Positions 20,000 to 30,122 of a DNA stretch of 64,000 nucleotides are shown here, in pieces. The notes beneath the pieces were generated by a model. It was given only the letters and a program-made list of their open reading frames with translations, searched no databases and had not been told where the DNA came from. The DNA is from Trichomonas vaginalis G3 (taxonomy: Eukaryota > Parabasalia > Trichomonadida > Trichomonadidae): positions 8,990,001 through 9,054,000 of the forward strand of contig NC_067203.1 in the NCBI RefSeq assembly GCF_026262505.1, in the 5' to 3' direction. Numbering within the stretch: the stretch's first letter is position 1; the number at the start of each line of letters is the position of its first letter. A program made the position numbers and the translations under genes.

Positions 20000-21211
20000 T
20001 CAGCTCAAATTATTTAATCTAATATAAGTAATTGCATTAGAAACAGCATCAGGAAGTGTTGGCTGCTTTTCATCAATGATTGTTGTTGATGGTCCATCCT
20101 TTTCCATGAAGAGCCAACGATCATTTTCAATATGAGCAACGAATCTTGAAAAATCAGATTCGTTCTTGCCGATAAGTTCGACCAAATGGTCGGTGGCCTT
20201 ATCGTCAGCGATAATTCCCGAAGTTGGTGTCATAGGTGAAGTAATTTCAACTGTTCCGTCGTTTCTGTATGCAATAACGTTATCTCTTTGTTCTGTATCA
20301 ATTGTCTTCTTGCATAACTTGCAAATATTTGGCAATAATTCTTTTAATGAATCTTCAAGCGGTTTTAGTGATTCTTTTGTCATTTCCTTTGGCATAAGAA
20401 GAGCTATAAACACGACAAGCTCGTTATATCTAACAATAGCTGGAAGAACGAGACCTTCGTAGATTGTAACAGGAGGCATGAAGAAATGAGTCTGGCTTTG
20501 CATCTTTACGAGACCTGTAAGCCATTGGAATGTATCTTGTTCGAATTCTGGCTTGAAACAGAATAGTCTTTGTACATTTGAACGAAATGCAACATAAAAA
20601 GCAAGAGCATCGTTTGGATGCATGCTTGTATGTACAAGTCTATCCTTGTAGATAAATGATGCACTTCTAATATTTGGCATGGAGTACTTTGAAATGGCTA
20701 ATGCTTCTTCACAAGCGTTCCAGAGTTCAAGAGAAGGCTTGAGACGTTTTAATGTAGGTCTTTGTGCGAAGATATGGAGTAAATCCATGAATGTATCTGC
20801 GAAATCACTATTCTTTTCTAAAAGATTTGTTTCTGGATCGCGTGAAGGTGGAGGAAAGATAATTCCGAATATTGATTTGAAGATATTAAGCTGTTGAACG
20901 TAAATTTGTGGTGTCATTTTATCTGTAACTGAGAATGTAGCCGCAATCCATAACTGAGCGCCCAAATGAGCAAAGCAACAGACAGTTTTATCTGTTATAA
21001 AGTATTCACAATCCTTAGATGATCTGAAATCACGTGTATATCCAAGAAATGTTAAATAAAGACCTACCATATTTAATTGATCATTGATTGGAGTTTCTTT
21101 TGGATAGTACCAAAATACTATAGGATCTTCACCTTCTTTTTGTGGAGGGATTCCATCAAATGCGCAAAAAGATACTAAATTTGGTATAATATTAGATGAA
21201 TCAGACATCAT
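20000..21211 (-). CDS. CCZ1-like longin-domain protein (vacuolar/endosomal fusion)
   Basis: About 403 residues if started at the MM pair at 21211/21208; the open frame reaches 21463 but the extra part is hydrophobic A/T-rich sequence. The N-terminus has IVFWYYPKETPINDQLNMVGL, closely resembling the FYYPP.TPLN.....VGL pattern of the first longin domain of CCZ1. In other eukaryotes CCZ1 pairs with MON1 as exchange factor for Rab7 on late endosomes. Human CCZ1 is about 480 residues, so this one is shorter. A TCATT initiator lies 7 bases before the start, supporting the shorter form. HPS4 or INTU relatives are alternatives. Confidence 0.75.
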   Translation of the reverse strand: MMSDSSNIIPNLVSFCAFDGIPPQKEGEDPIVFWYYPKETPINDQLNMVGLYLTFLGYTRDFRSSKDCEYFITDKTVCCFAHLGAQLWIAATFSVTDKMTPQIYVQQLNIFKSIFGIIFPPPSRDPETNLLEKNSDFADTFMDLLHIFAQRPTLKRLKPSLELWNACEEALAISKYSMPNIRSASFIYKDRLVHTSMHPNDALAFYVAFRSNVQRLFCFKPEFEQDTFQWLTGLVKMQSQTHFFMPPVTIYEGLVLPAIVRYNELVVFIALLMPKEMTKESLKPLEDSLKELLPNICKLCKKTIDTEQRDNVIAYRNDGTVEITSPMTPTSGIIADDKATDHLVELIGKNESDFSRFVAHIENDRWLFMEKDGPSTTIIDEKQPTLPDAVSNAITYIRLNNLS

Positions 21212-21215
21212 AAAA

Positions 21216-21220
21216 AATGA
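21216..21220 (-). promoter_or_regulatory. TCATT initiator element of the CCZ1-like gene
   Basis: It matches the trichomonad Inr TCA(+1)YW on the minus strand, about 7 bases before the MM start. It decides for the shorter start. Confidence 0.6.
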
Positions 21221-21477
21221 TTTTTCAAAGAAAACCAAATCAGAATTTTCACTAAAAAGATCAAATCTGTTGGTATGCTTTTTGAAATCATATGATTGTT
21301 GTTTGAAAATTATATTTGACAATTTTATTGATGAAGTTTTAAGTTGTGTATATGAAAAACATATATGAAAATGTTTTATAAAAATAAATTTATCAAGATT
21401 ATTACAATTAACAAAAAGATAAAAAAAATAAATAATAAAATAATAAAAAATTAGATCAAACAAGAGATCAAAAGTTC

Positions 21478-24400
21478 TTATTCGTTAGTTTCTTGCATTG
21501 AAGAACTCAATTGAGAACTTAATTTAGTTCTCAATACTTGAGTTTTTGCATCCATGTCAAGAGTTTCCGGAGCTTTTCCTGCTTCTAGGTCTCTGATCTC
21601 TTGTTCGAGGTCTTCGATCTCAGCAGAAACTTCGAGTAAAAATTGATCCGAAATTTCAGTAAATTCGAGGAATTGTTCCTTCTGGTTCTTTCTGGAGCTT
21701 CCATCAAAGATACCACGTGTATTCAGACCTTTCATCTTGTCGTAATAAGTTTCAGAATTGAATTTTCTTTTCGGAGCGAAACCGGCTTTTTGTGTCTCCT
21801 TAATTATGGCTCTAAACGCTTGGCCTCTCTCAGTATGCAAGTCCCTCAATTGCTGTCTTAATGCGGCACTTTCGTTAGCTCGTTGAGTTGTAAAAGGTGA
21901 CACTTTGGCGGTTGGACCTGAAAATTTTTCGATTACAGCGGCGAACTCTGTTGGTGTGAAAACAGCCTTTTCATGTGGGAACGAGTGAACAGCTATAGAC
22001 TTCTTGAGCCTTAGATTTGTCCTTAAGGCTTCTTGTAACTGTTCTGCGATGAAATCAGCTTGAGTTCTCGGCTGAGCGAATTCTTCATCTCTTAGCAATA
22101 AAGAGATGACGGAAGACATCTCATTATCGAAATGCGGTACGCTTAGATCATTATTTTCGCCTTCATTTAGTTTATATTTCTCCTTTTCCTGCTTTAATTC
22201 GTCTGTTCTCATCTTCAGTTCTTCTACTAATTGCCTGGCGTGGCTTTCCTTCTCTTTGATTTCCTTCATATGCTTGTTAAATCGATCTAATTCGTCTTGA
22301 CCTTCTTTTATCTTCATTTTACTCAATTCTGGGTACTTCGCGATCTTCTCTTTAGTTAGTTCGATGTCTAACTTGGCGTTTTCGCTTACTACAAGGCTTT
22401 TTTCGTAATGAGCTTTTGAGATATCCAGAGGATTTAAGTTTTCTGCCAAACTTAAGAGGTAAATCGTATGGGATTGTGTCAAATTACTCATGCCCTGGTC
22501 GTAGGCCTCTCCTCTGATGCCGGCGCATTGTAAATCTGTTATTAATTTGATGAAACTTTTATCGCTTGAAGGAATCACAGGCAATTCACAAATATCCATC
22601 ATAAACAGGACACTTTTCACTTTTTCAAAGAATTTCAGCAATTTTCTCTTGAAAATAACAATTTCGAGATTTTCAAGAGAAATTGTTTGACAATTCAGAA
22701 GTAGTTGGTGGAAGGTATTCTTAATATTGAATAATGTAAGCATTGCTGGTACAATTACAAACTCTTTGAAGAGTTCTTCCACAATTTCGAAAAATTGTTT
22801 CATTGTATTACCAGAAACAGTGTTCAAAATGGTTCTATTCTGCTGGAAACAGCCATAGAGTCTCGTATAGTTAACAAATGGTCCTAAAGACTTCCACTTC
22901 ATTATTAATTCAGAAGATCTTCCGGAATTTTCGTATTCAGAGAAGAATTGGAAGGCATTTAACGTTAAAGCCTTAGATGATTCATCTTGGAGCTCCTTGA
23001 TCTGGCTAATCTTATCGTCAATGATCATTCCTGACTGAATTAAATTTTCAGATTCTTTAATTAAAGTGGATAAAATGGAGAAATTGAAGCACATCCTCAA
23101 TATTGATGCTTGGTCACATTCCTTAACAGTAATCATCAGTCTTGCCAATAAAATGTACTGTTGAATATACTCTAAAAGTTCACTTTTTTCCGAGGAAATT
23201 CCCTCTGTCACTTTTTGGTCGAAATTCCTTATTGCGTTAATTAATTTTGTAGTTCTAGACTCGATTACGTCTGTTTCTGGGAATTTTTCAAAGAGAATAG
23301 CATTATAAAGTGCAATGAGATCGTTATAAAGAGGATCTACTTCAACAGGATGAGCAAATCTGAGATAATCAAACTTATCGAGCATTTGGAATGCTTTGAT
23401 GATGATTTCAGAGTCAGATTGGATAACCACTGAGTCTTGGATATCAGACATAAGCTTTGCTGCATCTTGTTCGTTGAATAAATCCGAATACATCAGATAT
23501 AAGTTCATTTTAGAAGCAGAAACGGCCAATTTACTGTTATCCAGTTTCTCGTAGTCCGAAATAATACTAATAGCAGTATCTACAATAATATTCTGCTTCG
23601 GAACTCCATCTGATGACATTCTCATCATTTTCTTCGACAAATCTTCACTCCAATACATTGTAGTTATTTCATGTACGATTTTGAGATATTCGAAAAGCGA
23701 AGAATAGCTTTTTACGATTTCTTTTGCATCCAAAATTCTTCCGAGCGAAAATTGGAAGAAAAGTGAAGCGGATTCAATCCATTGAAGAGATCCGATCTTA
23801 AACGACTTCAATCTGTTGAACTGAGTGAATATTGAAGCGTTATCTTGTCTTAATTTGATATCATTAAGAAGATTCGTCATTTCGTCGCCGAATTTGTAGA
23901 ATTTGCTTATGTATTCAACTGACGGATGGAATCTCAGCAGGTTTTTGATATCTTCCTCGTGTTCGTTCGATTTGGCCAAATAATTTATAAATTTGAGGTA
24001 AGCTTTGTATCTGGTGTACGCGTATTGGTAGTCACCATCAACTATTAGTCCTGCTTGCTGTATTTCTTCGAAAGCTGACGTTAAAACTGAAACATATTTT
24101 GATATTTCTGTTTTTCCGCCGAAAGACGCGAATTTCATGGCCAACGGGATGCAGCCTTCTGTAATAGAGATGATGTTCGTGTAGTAAATCCTGAAAATGA
24201 TTAATTTACGAAATTGTAAAATTGCGACCGAAAAATCGTTGTTTGTAGAGGAAACAGCAGCGCTGGAGAGTAACAAATACAATATCATTAAGGAATAGAT
24301 GTTCCTGGCCGAACTACAGATGTTGTTGTAAAGAGATTCGATCTCGGCCACATCTGTAGCCATTCTTGGGTAATTTATGCAGAATAATGATGCCAATGAC

Positions 24401-25443
24401 TTAATATTGGCAAGAGCTTCTTGTTCTTTTGTCACGTTGTTGTTAAAGAACGAAAAATCGAGAGAATGTAATAATTTTTCCCATTTTTCGCCAATTCCGA
24501 TATCGTTATGCATTTTCAGGGATATTTCAATCTGATTGACGGAATTAAAGATCGTTTCTAAGGTTGTAAACTCAGATTCCGAAATTTGGAACGTAATAAG
24601 ATTTCTGAGGATGATAAGAAGCATCTTAGATGATGTAATTAAAACATCACGTATTGTAGATTGCTTCTCTTGTGGGAAATGCATGTATTTTGGTACAGAA
24701 TTTAATGCTTGAACAATTTCCTTCAATTTCGTGAATTTATATGAATTCAGTATGACATCCTCGACAATCTTAAATGCTGCAACAAAGGGAGGAGGGATAC
24801 AAAGCTGCCAATCCTTTCCTTTGTCTGATTTAATTACGGAGAAAATATTTTGTCTTGTTTTGACGACTTCTTTGTACGCCTTCAAGTAATGCTCGGATTT
24901 TGCATCGTAATCAACGTGTTGAACAAAGTCACTTAACTTGATATGCATATTTTGAACGTATTCGACGATTTTCATTGAAATTGGCTTTACCCCTTCGCAT
25001 TGGGTGAGAAGCTCTGAAATAGTAGGCCTGAATTGGAAAGGCATTATCGATTGCGCGCACTGAATAAACTCTTTTTGGAAATATTTCCAAGAAGCATCGT
25101 ATTCACTCGCATTATAAATACTCGAATCGATATATCTGCAAAGAACTGACTGATATAGGGGCAGAAAAGCTATGAATAGCGCTTGTTGTTGGTCAGGAAG
25201 GAAAATATCTAAAGTAAAGAAGTTAGTAAATGACTCAAACAGATCAAATATGGTATATCCAACAGGAGGATTCTGAGAATTTTTGTTTGGAACTTTTGTT
25301 GAGTCAATAAAATCTGATAAAGCAGCTGTAGCATGCAAAACATCAAAACATTGATCAATAGGCTCCTTTGATATATCTAGCGACTGAAAATCTTTTAGAA
25401 CTTTAGTGTATTTGTCGTTAATAATAAATTGTTTCTCAGTCAT
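21478..25443 (-). CDS. Large alpha-helical protein with C-terminal coiled coil, function unknown
   Basis: 1,321 residues from the ATG at 25443; the open frame reaches 25509, but a TCACT initiator lies at 25473-25477 between the two candidate starts. Most of the protein is predicted alpha-helical without recognisable motifs, like a solenoid or tethering subunit. Roughly the region 1060-1140 is a Lys/Glu coiled coil. A basic stretch FAPKRKFNSETYYDKMKGL lies about 90-110 residues before the end, followed by a second short coiled coil. No signal peptide or membrane segment is seen. No family could be assigned. It ends 267 bases from the CCZ1-like gene, same strand. Confidence 0.8.
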   Translation of the reverse strand: MTEKQFIINDKYTKVLKDFQSLDISKEPIDQCFDVLHATAALSDFIDSTKVPNKNSQNPPVGYTIFDLFESFTNFFTLDIFLPDQQQALFIAFLPLYQSVLCRYIDSSIYNASEYDASWKYFQKEFIQCAQSIMPFQFRPTISELLTQCEGVKPISMKIVEYVQNMHIKLSDFVQHVDYDAKSEHYLKAYKEVVKTRQNIFSVIKSDKGKDWQLCIPPPFVAAFKIVEDVILNSYKFTKLKEIVQALNSVPKYMHFPQEKQSTIRDVLITSSKMLLIILRNLITFQISESEFTTLETIFNSVNQIEISLKMHNDIGIGEKWEKLLHSLDFSFFNNNVTKEQEALANIKSLASLFCINYPRMATDVAEIESLYNNICSSARNIYSLMILYLLLSSAAVSSTNNDFSVAILQFRKLIIFRIYYTNIISITEGCIPLAMKFASFGGKTEISKYVSVLTSAFEEIQQAGLIVDGDYQYAYTRYKAYLKFINYLAKSNEHEEDIKNLLRFHPSVEYISKFYKFGDEMTNLLNDIKLRQDNASIFTQFNRLKSFKIGSLQWIESASLFFQFSLGRILDAKEIVKSYSSLFEYLKIVHEITTMYWSEDLSKKMMRMSSDGVPKQNIIVDTAISIISDYEKLDNSKLAVSASKMNLYLMYSDLFNEQDAAKLMSDIQDSVVIQSDSEIIIKAFQMLDKFDYLRFAHPVEVDPLYNDLIALYNAILFEKFPETDVIESRTTKLINAIRNFDQKVTEGISSEKSELLEYIQQYILLARLMITVKECDQASILRMCFNFSILSTLIKESENLIQSGMIIDDKISQIKELQDESSKALTLNAFQFFSEYENSGRSSELIMKWKSLGPFVNYTRLYGCFQQNRTILNTVSGNTMKQFFEIVEELFKEFVIVPAMLTLFNIKNTFHQLLLNCQTISLENLEIVIFKRKLLKFFEKVKSVLFMMDICELPVIPSSDKSFIKLITDLQCAGIRGEAYDQGMSNLTQSHTIYLLSLAENLNPLDISKAHYEKSLVVSENAKLDIELTKEKIAKYPELSKMKIKEGQDELDRFNKHMKEIKEKESHARQLVEELKMRTDELKQEKEKYKLNEGENNDLSVPHFDNEMSSVISLLLRDEEFAQPRTQADFIAEQLQEALRTNLRLKKSIAVHSFPHEKAVFTPTEFAAVIEKFSGPTAKVSPFTTQRANESAALRQQLRDLHTERGQAFRAIIKETQKAGFAPKRKFNSETYYDKMKGLNTRGIFDGSSRKNQKEQFLEFTEISDQFLLEVSAEIEDLEQEIRDLEAGKAPETLDMDAKTQVLRTKLSSQLSSSMQETNE

Positions 25444-25472
25444 TAGAAAATTAATTTTTTTTGTGTAACAAA

Positions 25473-25477
25473 AGTGA
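25473..25477 (-). promoter_or_regulatory. TCACT initiator element
   Basis: The minus strand reads GTCACTTTTG here. The Inr A lies about 32 bases before the ATG at 25443 and downstream of the longer candidate start, arguing against that one. Confidence 0.5.
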
Positions 25478-25553
25478 CAATTCAAATCGAGAGTATTTTT
25501 TTTTCTCAATTGTGTAATGATAATTTCAATATCAGTATATAAGTTATATCTTT

Positions 25554-25754
25554 TTATTAAGCGTTGACATCCATCACATACAGCTAAATTATCTGCAGAG
25601 ATTCAAACATCTATCAAAGAATTTGAGAAAAGCTAAGAAGACTCCCAAACTTTCTTCTGTTAACCTTAATGCTTCGAGTGAAGCTTCATCAGCTCCAAAA
25701 GCGTTTGTTTATGAAGCTGCTGAAACTGAAATTGCAAAGGCTCCTGCCTAAAAG
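25554..25754 (+). pseudogene. Tail fragment of an unknown coding sequence
   Basis: A plus-strand frame without a credible ATG ends at TAA near 25752. It reads LRKAKKTPKLSS, then a Ser/Ala-rich stretch ending EIAKAPA. The Lys-rich then Ala/Glu-rich composition looks like the C-terminal tail of a real protein. It is probably a relic left by rearrangement. The rest of the gap to 26047 shows nothing. Confidence 0.3.
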
Positions 25755-26047
25755 CCAAATATAGATCTTCAGAATTCATTGAGTAGTCTTGCAACTTCAA
25801 TTTTCGCAGCCAAGACGGTATTTATCATAAATGATACATAATTTTATATTTGGATCCTTTATTTTATATAATACTAAAAAATATATTAATTATATGATTG
25901 TAAATGAGTTTATTACAATGGATATTGATTTATAAAAAGAGAGAATATCAATTTTTAAATTATGTATATTTAGTCATGAGAAAAATATACTCGTATGAAT
26001 GAATAGTGAAAGAACATTCATTATTCATCCTGTGATAAAGTCTATTT

Positions 26048-27343
26048 TTATATTTTTATTAACTCACCTTTGAAATCAAAGATAAGAATTTGCAAATAAT
26101 CATCATTGCTTGAATTCTTTCCTATTTGAGTTAATTTGAAAGATACAAAATATTCGTTTGTTTGAAGTGGAAATTCTTTGATTTCTTTTTGTTTAAATCT
26201 ATAATATTTATCATTATCTAATACAACAGTTGTTCCATCTTCTTTGATTCCTTCTAACTTCCATCTCCTCAATAAACAACTATCATACATAATTGTAGAT
26301 TGTAAAACATAAGATTTTGGCTTTAATTTATATCCTTTTAGATCAGCTTTTATCCATGAATTTGGAAAATTATCAGTACAGAAATCAACATCATTTCTAT
26401 AAGAATTTATATCTGATAAACTTCCATTTGCAACAGATGAAGCTGTAAATTCCATTTTAATTTCGTTATAACCTACTAACTTAGTTCCATTAACATCAAA
26501 AGAGTTATTTGATATTGTAAATTGATTTTTAATAATAGGTCTTTCGAATGTTGAAATAGGTTCATTTGAGATTTCAATATTTTCTCGAAGATTTGAATGA
26601 TAATTCTTTAATGTTTCGTTATATATAGAAAGAAGAACTCTTTCGAATGAATGTTCAATACAAAAATTATAAATTATATCATATGTTTCTCGTGAACAAA
26701 ATGTAAGTTTGATGTATCTAAATAAGTCAAACAATGTATCATTCTGTTTGCAAATTGATAAAAGTAAAAGAGATAAATGATCTTCGTTGTCGATCTTTAA
26801 TTCGTCTGAGGTAATGATTTTTTCACAAAATTCATAGCCATTTTTTGCGAAGTGTTCAATGATATCTTTGTCATCTAAACAATACAAATGTGATGAAATG
26901 AATCTAATGCATTCGTTTTCTATTATAATATCATTTTCAAAAACTGAAATTTCATACTTTTGAAAAACGTTTTCTTTTGTAATAGATTTGTCTAATTTAA
27001 CATGCTTTGCATATAATTGTATGAATAATTGATTTCCAAAATGTTTTCCAATTTCAAATATATCATGATAATGTGATTCATCTTCTTCAAAGTCAAATTT
27101 TCCTGTTTCAAGAAACTCTGAAAGTATGTCAATTGAATCTTCACATTTAAGATCTAGATTTGTTTGATATGATGACATCGATTTATTAAGAACGCATTTT
27201 TCTTGGATTAAATCTGAAAAACAAACTGCAGAAGACTTCTTTGTTTTGATTATTCGACCATTAATATTGATATTAAATCGTCCACACTCTGTCAGAATGC
27301 CAATACGCTTTAATTCGTTGCGAAATTTCGTTATATGAACCAT
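26048..27343 (-). CDS. BTB/BACK-like protein with C-terminal discoidin-type domain
   Basis: 431 residues. The N-terminal 100 residues resemble a degenerate BTB fold. A helical BACK-like middle follows (to about 260). The C-terminal 160 residues have NSWIKADLKGYKLKPKSYVL and RRWKLEGIKEDG, the pattern of the galactose-binding-like (F5/8 type C) domain found beside BTB domains, as in BTBD9-type proteins. Expanded families of this plan are common in trichomonads. BTB proteins often act as adaptors for Cullin-3 ubiquitin ligases; that role is inferred. A TCATA initiator lies 13 bases upstream. Confidence 0.75.
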   Translation of the reverse strand: MVHITKFRNELKRIGILTECGRFNININGRIIKTKKSSAVCFSDLIQEKCVLNKSMSSYQTNLDLKCEDSIDILSEFLETGKFDFEEDESHYHDIFEIGKHFGNQLFIQLYAKHVKLDKSITKENVFQKYEISVFENDIIIENECIRFISSHLYCLDDKDIIEHFAKNGYEFCEKIITSDELKIDNEDHLSLLLLSICKQNDTLFDLFRYIKLTFCSRETYDIIYNFCIEHSFERVLLSIYNETLKNYHSNLRENIEISNEPISTFERPIIKNQFTISNNSFDVNGTKLVGYNEIKMEFTASSVANGSLSDINSYRNDVDFCTDNFPNSWIKADLKGYKLKPKSYVLQSTIMYDSCLLRRWKLEGIKEDGTTVVLDNDKYYRFKQKEIKEFPLQTNEYFVSFKLTQIGKNSSNDDYLQILIFDFKGELIKI

Positions 27344-27353
27344 TAAAAAAAAT

Positions 27354-27358
27354 TATGA
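27354..27358 (-). promoter_or_regulatory. TCATA initiator element
   Basis: It matches TCAYW on the minus strand, with the presumed +1 base 13 bases before the ATG at 27343. Confidence 0.55.
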
Positions 27359-27474
27359 AAAAATTTACCAACATTTCTTAAATATAAAATTTTTATCATG
27401 TGGTTCTCTTTCCCTAGGATTCATTAGGTATTTTAAAAATTTAAAAATAAAATAACATAACATAAAATAAATTA

Positions 27475-27504
27475 CCCAGATTTTCCTTACTTTTACCACT
27501 CCCC
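27475..27504 (+). repeat. Left terminal inverted repeat, mariner-sized element
   Basis: It starts CCCAGATTTTCC and ends in a short C run. It pairs with 28719-28746 on the other strand. Confidence 0.65.
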
Positions 27505-28718
27505 ATGTAATTTCTGGGGAAAACGATAATTCATTTTTTTTTATGGATGAATAGATCGTTTTCCTAGAAAGGACCTCATATCTCTGGCTAAAAAGAGTGT
27601 CAGATCCTAAATAGGTTATTGATCTAGTGTACAAATCCAATAAAAAGCCTATTTTTTTGGCTTTTTTGGTGCTCATTTTTTCGAAGATCTACATGAATAT
27701 GGGGAAACCATCGGATTTTTTTGGTTAACCCACATCTTCATGTAATCTGGACTATCTTTCCTCGAAGGACCTCTTTACGGGTGTAAAAACTCATAAAGTT
27801 CTCAAAAGATTCATTCTCGATCTCCATGCTGAAAGAATTTACAATAAAAAAGAGATCTACGCATCAAACTACAGCCATAAATGAACTGAACCCCTAAAGC
27901 TCAGCTCTTAGTTTATCAAAAACGTCGAAATCCTTCTCATTGCAATCAAATTTTCTCAATAACTCATAAGAAAAATCGAATTTTGATTAAGCCGATGTTA
28001 TAGGTATCACAAATACTACAAACTTGAGCAATATCGAAATTGCCAGCAAAAGTTTGAAATTGCATTGCTCATATTTGTTTTGTAAACTAAAAATCTGCTT
28101 ATATTATTCATTAATTTTTTATATATTATTCATATACTTTAATAAAAACAATACTATTTCACCTTAAAAATGAATTTCATAAGTCAATATTATTTTTTTG
28201 AAAATGTATCAATTTTCGATTAAAACAACATGAGAATAAAATTTACGCAAAATTATTTTAAAAAATGGTTTTAAAAATTTACAATTGATTAAGAATAAGA
28301 TTGCAAGAAGTTTTGAAGTTTAATTTTAAGAAAAAAAATTCGGATATTATTCATGGATCTAAGTAATCTGATATTTGAGTATCGGCACTATGCATAAAAC
28401 ATATATTTATAGTTTTTTTTAGATTTTTATGATTTTAAATATATTCAAATTTGGCAATCCAATAGATTTTTAAAAAATAGGTAAATAAAAATAGATTACA
28501 TATGCAGCAGATTTAGAACATGAAACAAATCTTATAGTGACCCAAAAAAAATTCATGATCCAAAAAAGAAAAAAATTGGCTAAATGGAAATCAAACCTTG
28601 GCATAATGAATCATTATGTCGGATGTTTGCACTACACTACACCGGCAGTTCGAAAAATACCCTTGGTGGTTCTATTTAATAGCTACTCCCAACGATAGGC
28701 GGTGTCCCCAGCTTTAGA

Positions 28719-28746
28719 GGGGTGGTAAAAGTAAGGAAAATCTGGG
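28719..28746 (-). repeat. Right terminal inverted repeat, mariner-sized element
   Basis: Read on the minus strand it starts CCCAGATTTTCC. It is 25 bases identical to the left end, followed by TA. Confidence 0.65.
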
Positions 28747-28950
28747 TAATAATAAAAAACTTTTGATGTTGGTACTTCCTTGATTCTCATTGTTGTTGCT
28801 GTTTTGCGAAATTATGCACTTTTAGAGCAACGTCTCATTCTCAAATGATAGTATGAAAGGGTTGAATTTTTGGACCACCACATTCATTCATGAAACTATC
28901 ATCCACGTCTTATCTATCATGAGGTCATCCTGAAGCTTCAGAGGTAGAAG

Positions 28951-29168
28951 CTCAATTTCAACGATGAAATATTTCAGGGTAAATTCGACGTTCAATGCGG
29001 ATTGATCACAAATTACTCCACCTATCAAGCCACAAAATTAAATATTCTGTGCTTTGATTGCTCCCTCGTACGAATCCTATTGGACGAACTCTTCTTCCTC
29101 GTATCAATCAATAAAGGTAACGTTATTAATCAGTATCTCCAATATTTGAAGTCGGAGATTCTCTATTG
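28951..29168 (+). pseudogene. Unknown coding relic
   Basis: An open stretch of about 72 codons without ATG. It includes FDVQCGLITNYSTYQATK and ILCFDCSLVRILLDELF and stops at TGA near 29166. DNA around 29000-29055 resembles 35755-35825, so both may derive from one host gene family. No family is recognised. The remaining sequence up to 29404 has small inverted repeats but no gene. Confidence 0.3.
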
Positions 29169-29404
29169 ACATCCCTAAGGAATCTTTCGGCTTGTGTTCG
29201 TGATTTGCAATAGTTTAAGGTCGCCAAAAAAGTGCGGAAATTAAAAACCGCAGTTTGAGTACTTTCTGAGAGTCTGTTTGTCAGAAAGTATACATTTGTA
29301 AACTTTCTGACACTAAAATTTTTTTGGTCCTTTCAAAGTTTTTGACAATGTCAAAAAGTATACATCGGGGCTCTCAATTTTCCTCTCAAACGGCGGTTTT
29401 TTAA

Positions 29405-29418
29405 GGATGGGCACTCAT
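29405..29418 (+). repeat. Left terminal inverted repeat, Kolobok-type element
   Basis: GGATGGGCACTCAT, preceded by TTAA. An exact inverted copy is at 31822-31835. Confidence 0.85.
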
Positions 29419-30122
29419 TAGGGTGATGAAAAAAATCAAGTCTAGCAAAGTCAATATATATTAAAAACAGTGAAGACTGTTATATAGCATTATAGTGCAC
29501 AAGCTCAAATATTTAGTGATGCATTTCTCGAACTTATTTTATTTATAAGTTAACCTTGAAACATGAATTTTAGTATATCATGAGCATATTTTTTTCTAAT
29601 TTTGCAATACTTATAATATCATACCAGGATTCATGTGGAAGTCTAATATTTGGTATATAATATTCTTACAATAAATGTATTAATTCAATTATATTCAAAA
29701 TGATGGGTCGCAATTTTTACTGAAATTGCAAATTTAATTTCAACAATGAAATTATTGTTAAAAAAAAATAGCACAACAGCAAGATGGACAATCATATATA
29801 GAATTATAATGCTCCATATAATGCTTTGATTTGATGCGTATATAATGTTATTTTTCGAACATCTTTGTAAAAAATTGATTTTTGTAATTTTTGAAAAAAT
29901 TCGATTTTATTTCGAGATTTCCTCTATAGGTCAAGTATATTGAACAATATTCCTATGGGAGAAAATAATTGTAAGTATGAGTACTTTCATTAATACTATG
30001 GGTGCCCTGGTTATCGCTCAAACGATCAAGTTATATCTCGATTGCGTAAATTGAAATTTTGCTATTTTCTAAATTCACGGCAACAACATTCTTTTATCCT
30101 GATCGTACATCACAATATTTGA

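Larger units (their letters stand above)
27475..28746. mobile_element. Decayed mariner-sized DNA transposon with TA flanks
   Basis: Inverted repeats beginning CCCAGATTTTCC lie at 27475-27504 and, reversed, at 28719-28746. The outer 25 bases are identical, then a one-base length difference. TA stands directly outside each end (27473-27474, 28747-28748), as expected of a Tc1/mariner target duplication. The length (1,272 bp) and the roughly 28-bp ends fit mariner elements, which are abundant in Trichomonas. No intact transposase frame remains, and no DDD motif could be read in the decayed interior. The 103-codon minus-strand frame at 27365-27676 crosses the left end and is probably not a gene. 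Confidence 0.6.

Noticed and set aside
21212-21463. N-terminal extension of the CCZ1-like protein
   Set aside because: The extension is Phe/Ile/Tyr-rich translation of A/T-rich DNA, and a TCATT initiator lies just before the MM start.
27365-27676. 103-codon minus-strand frame as a gene
   Set aside because: It crosses the left inverted repeat of the mariner-sized element and ends in A/T-rich hydrophobic sequence outside it.
28586-28639. tRNA-like A-box and B-box words on the minus strand (TAGTGTAGTGC and GGTTTGATTTCC, 31 bases apart) with a 5-bp anticodon-like stem between
   Set aside because: The acceptor arms do not pair, the B-box has an extra base and the base before the anticodon is not T. 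It is at most a worn tRNA-derived piece inside the mariner-sized element.
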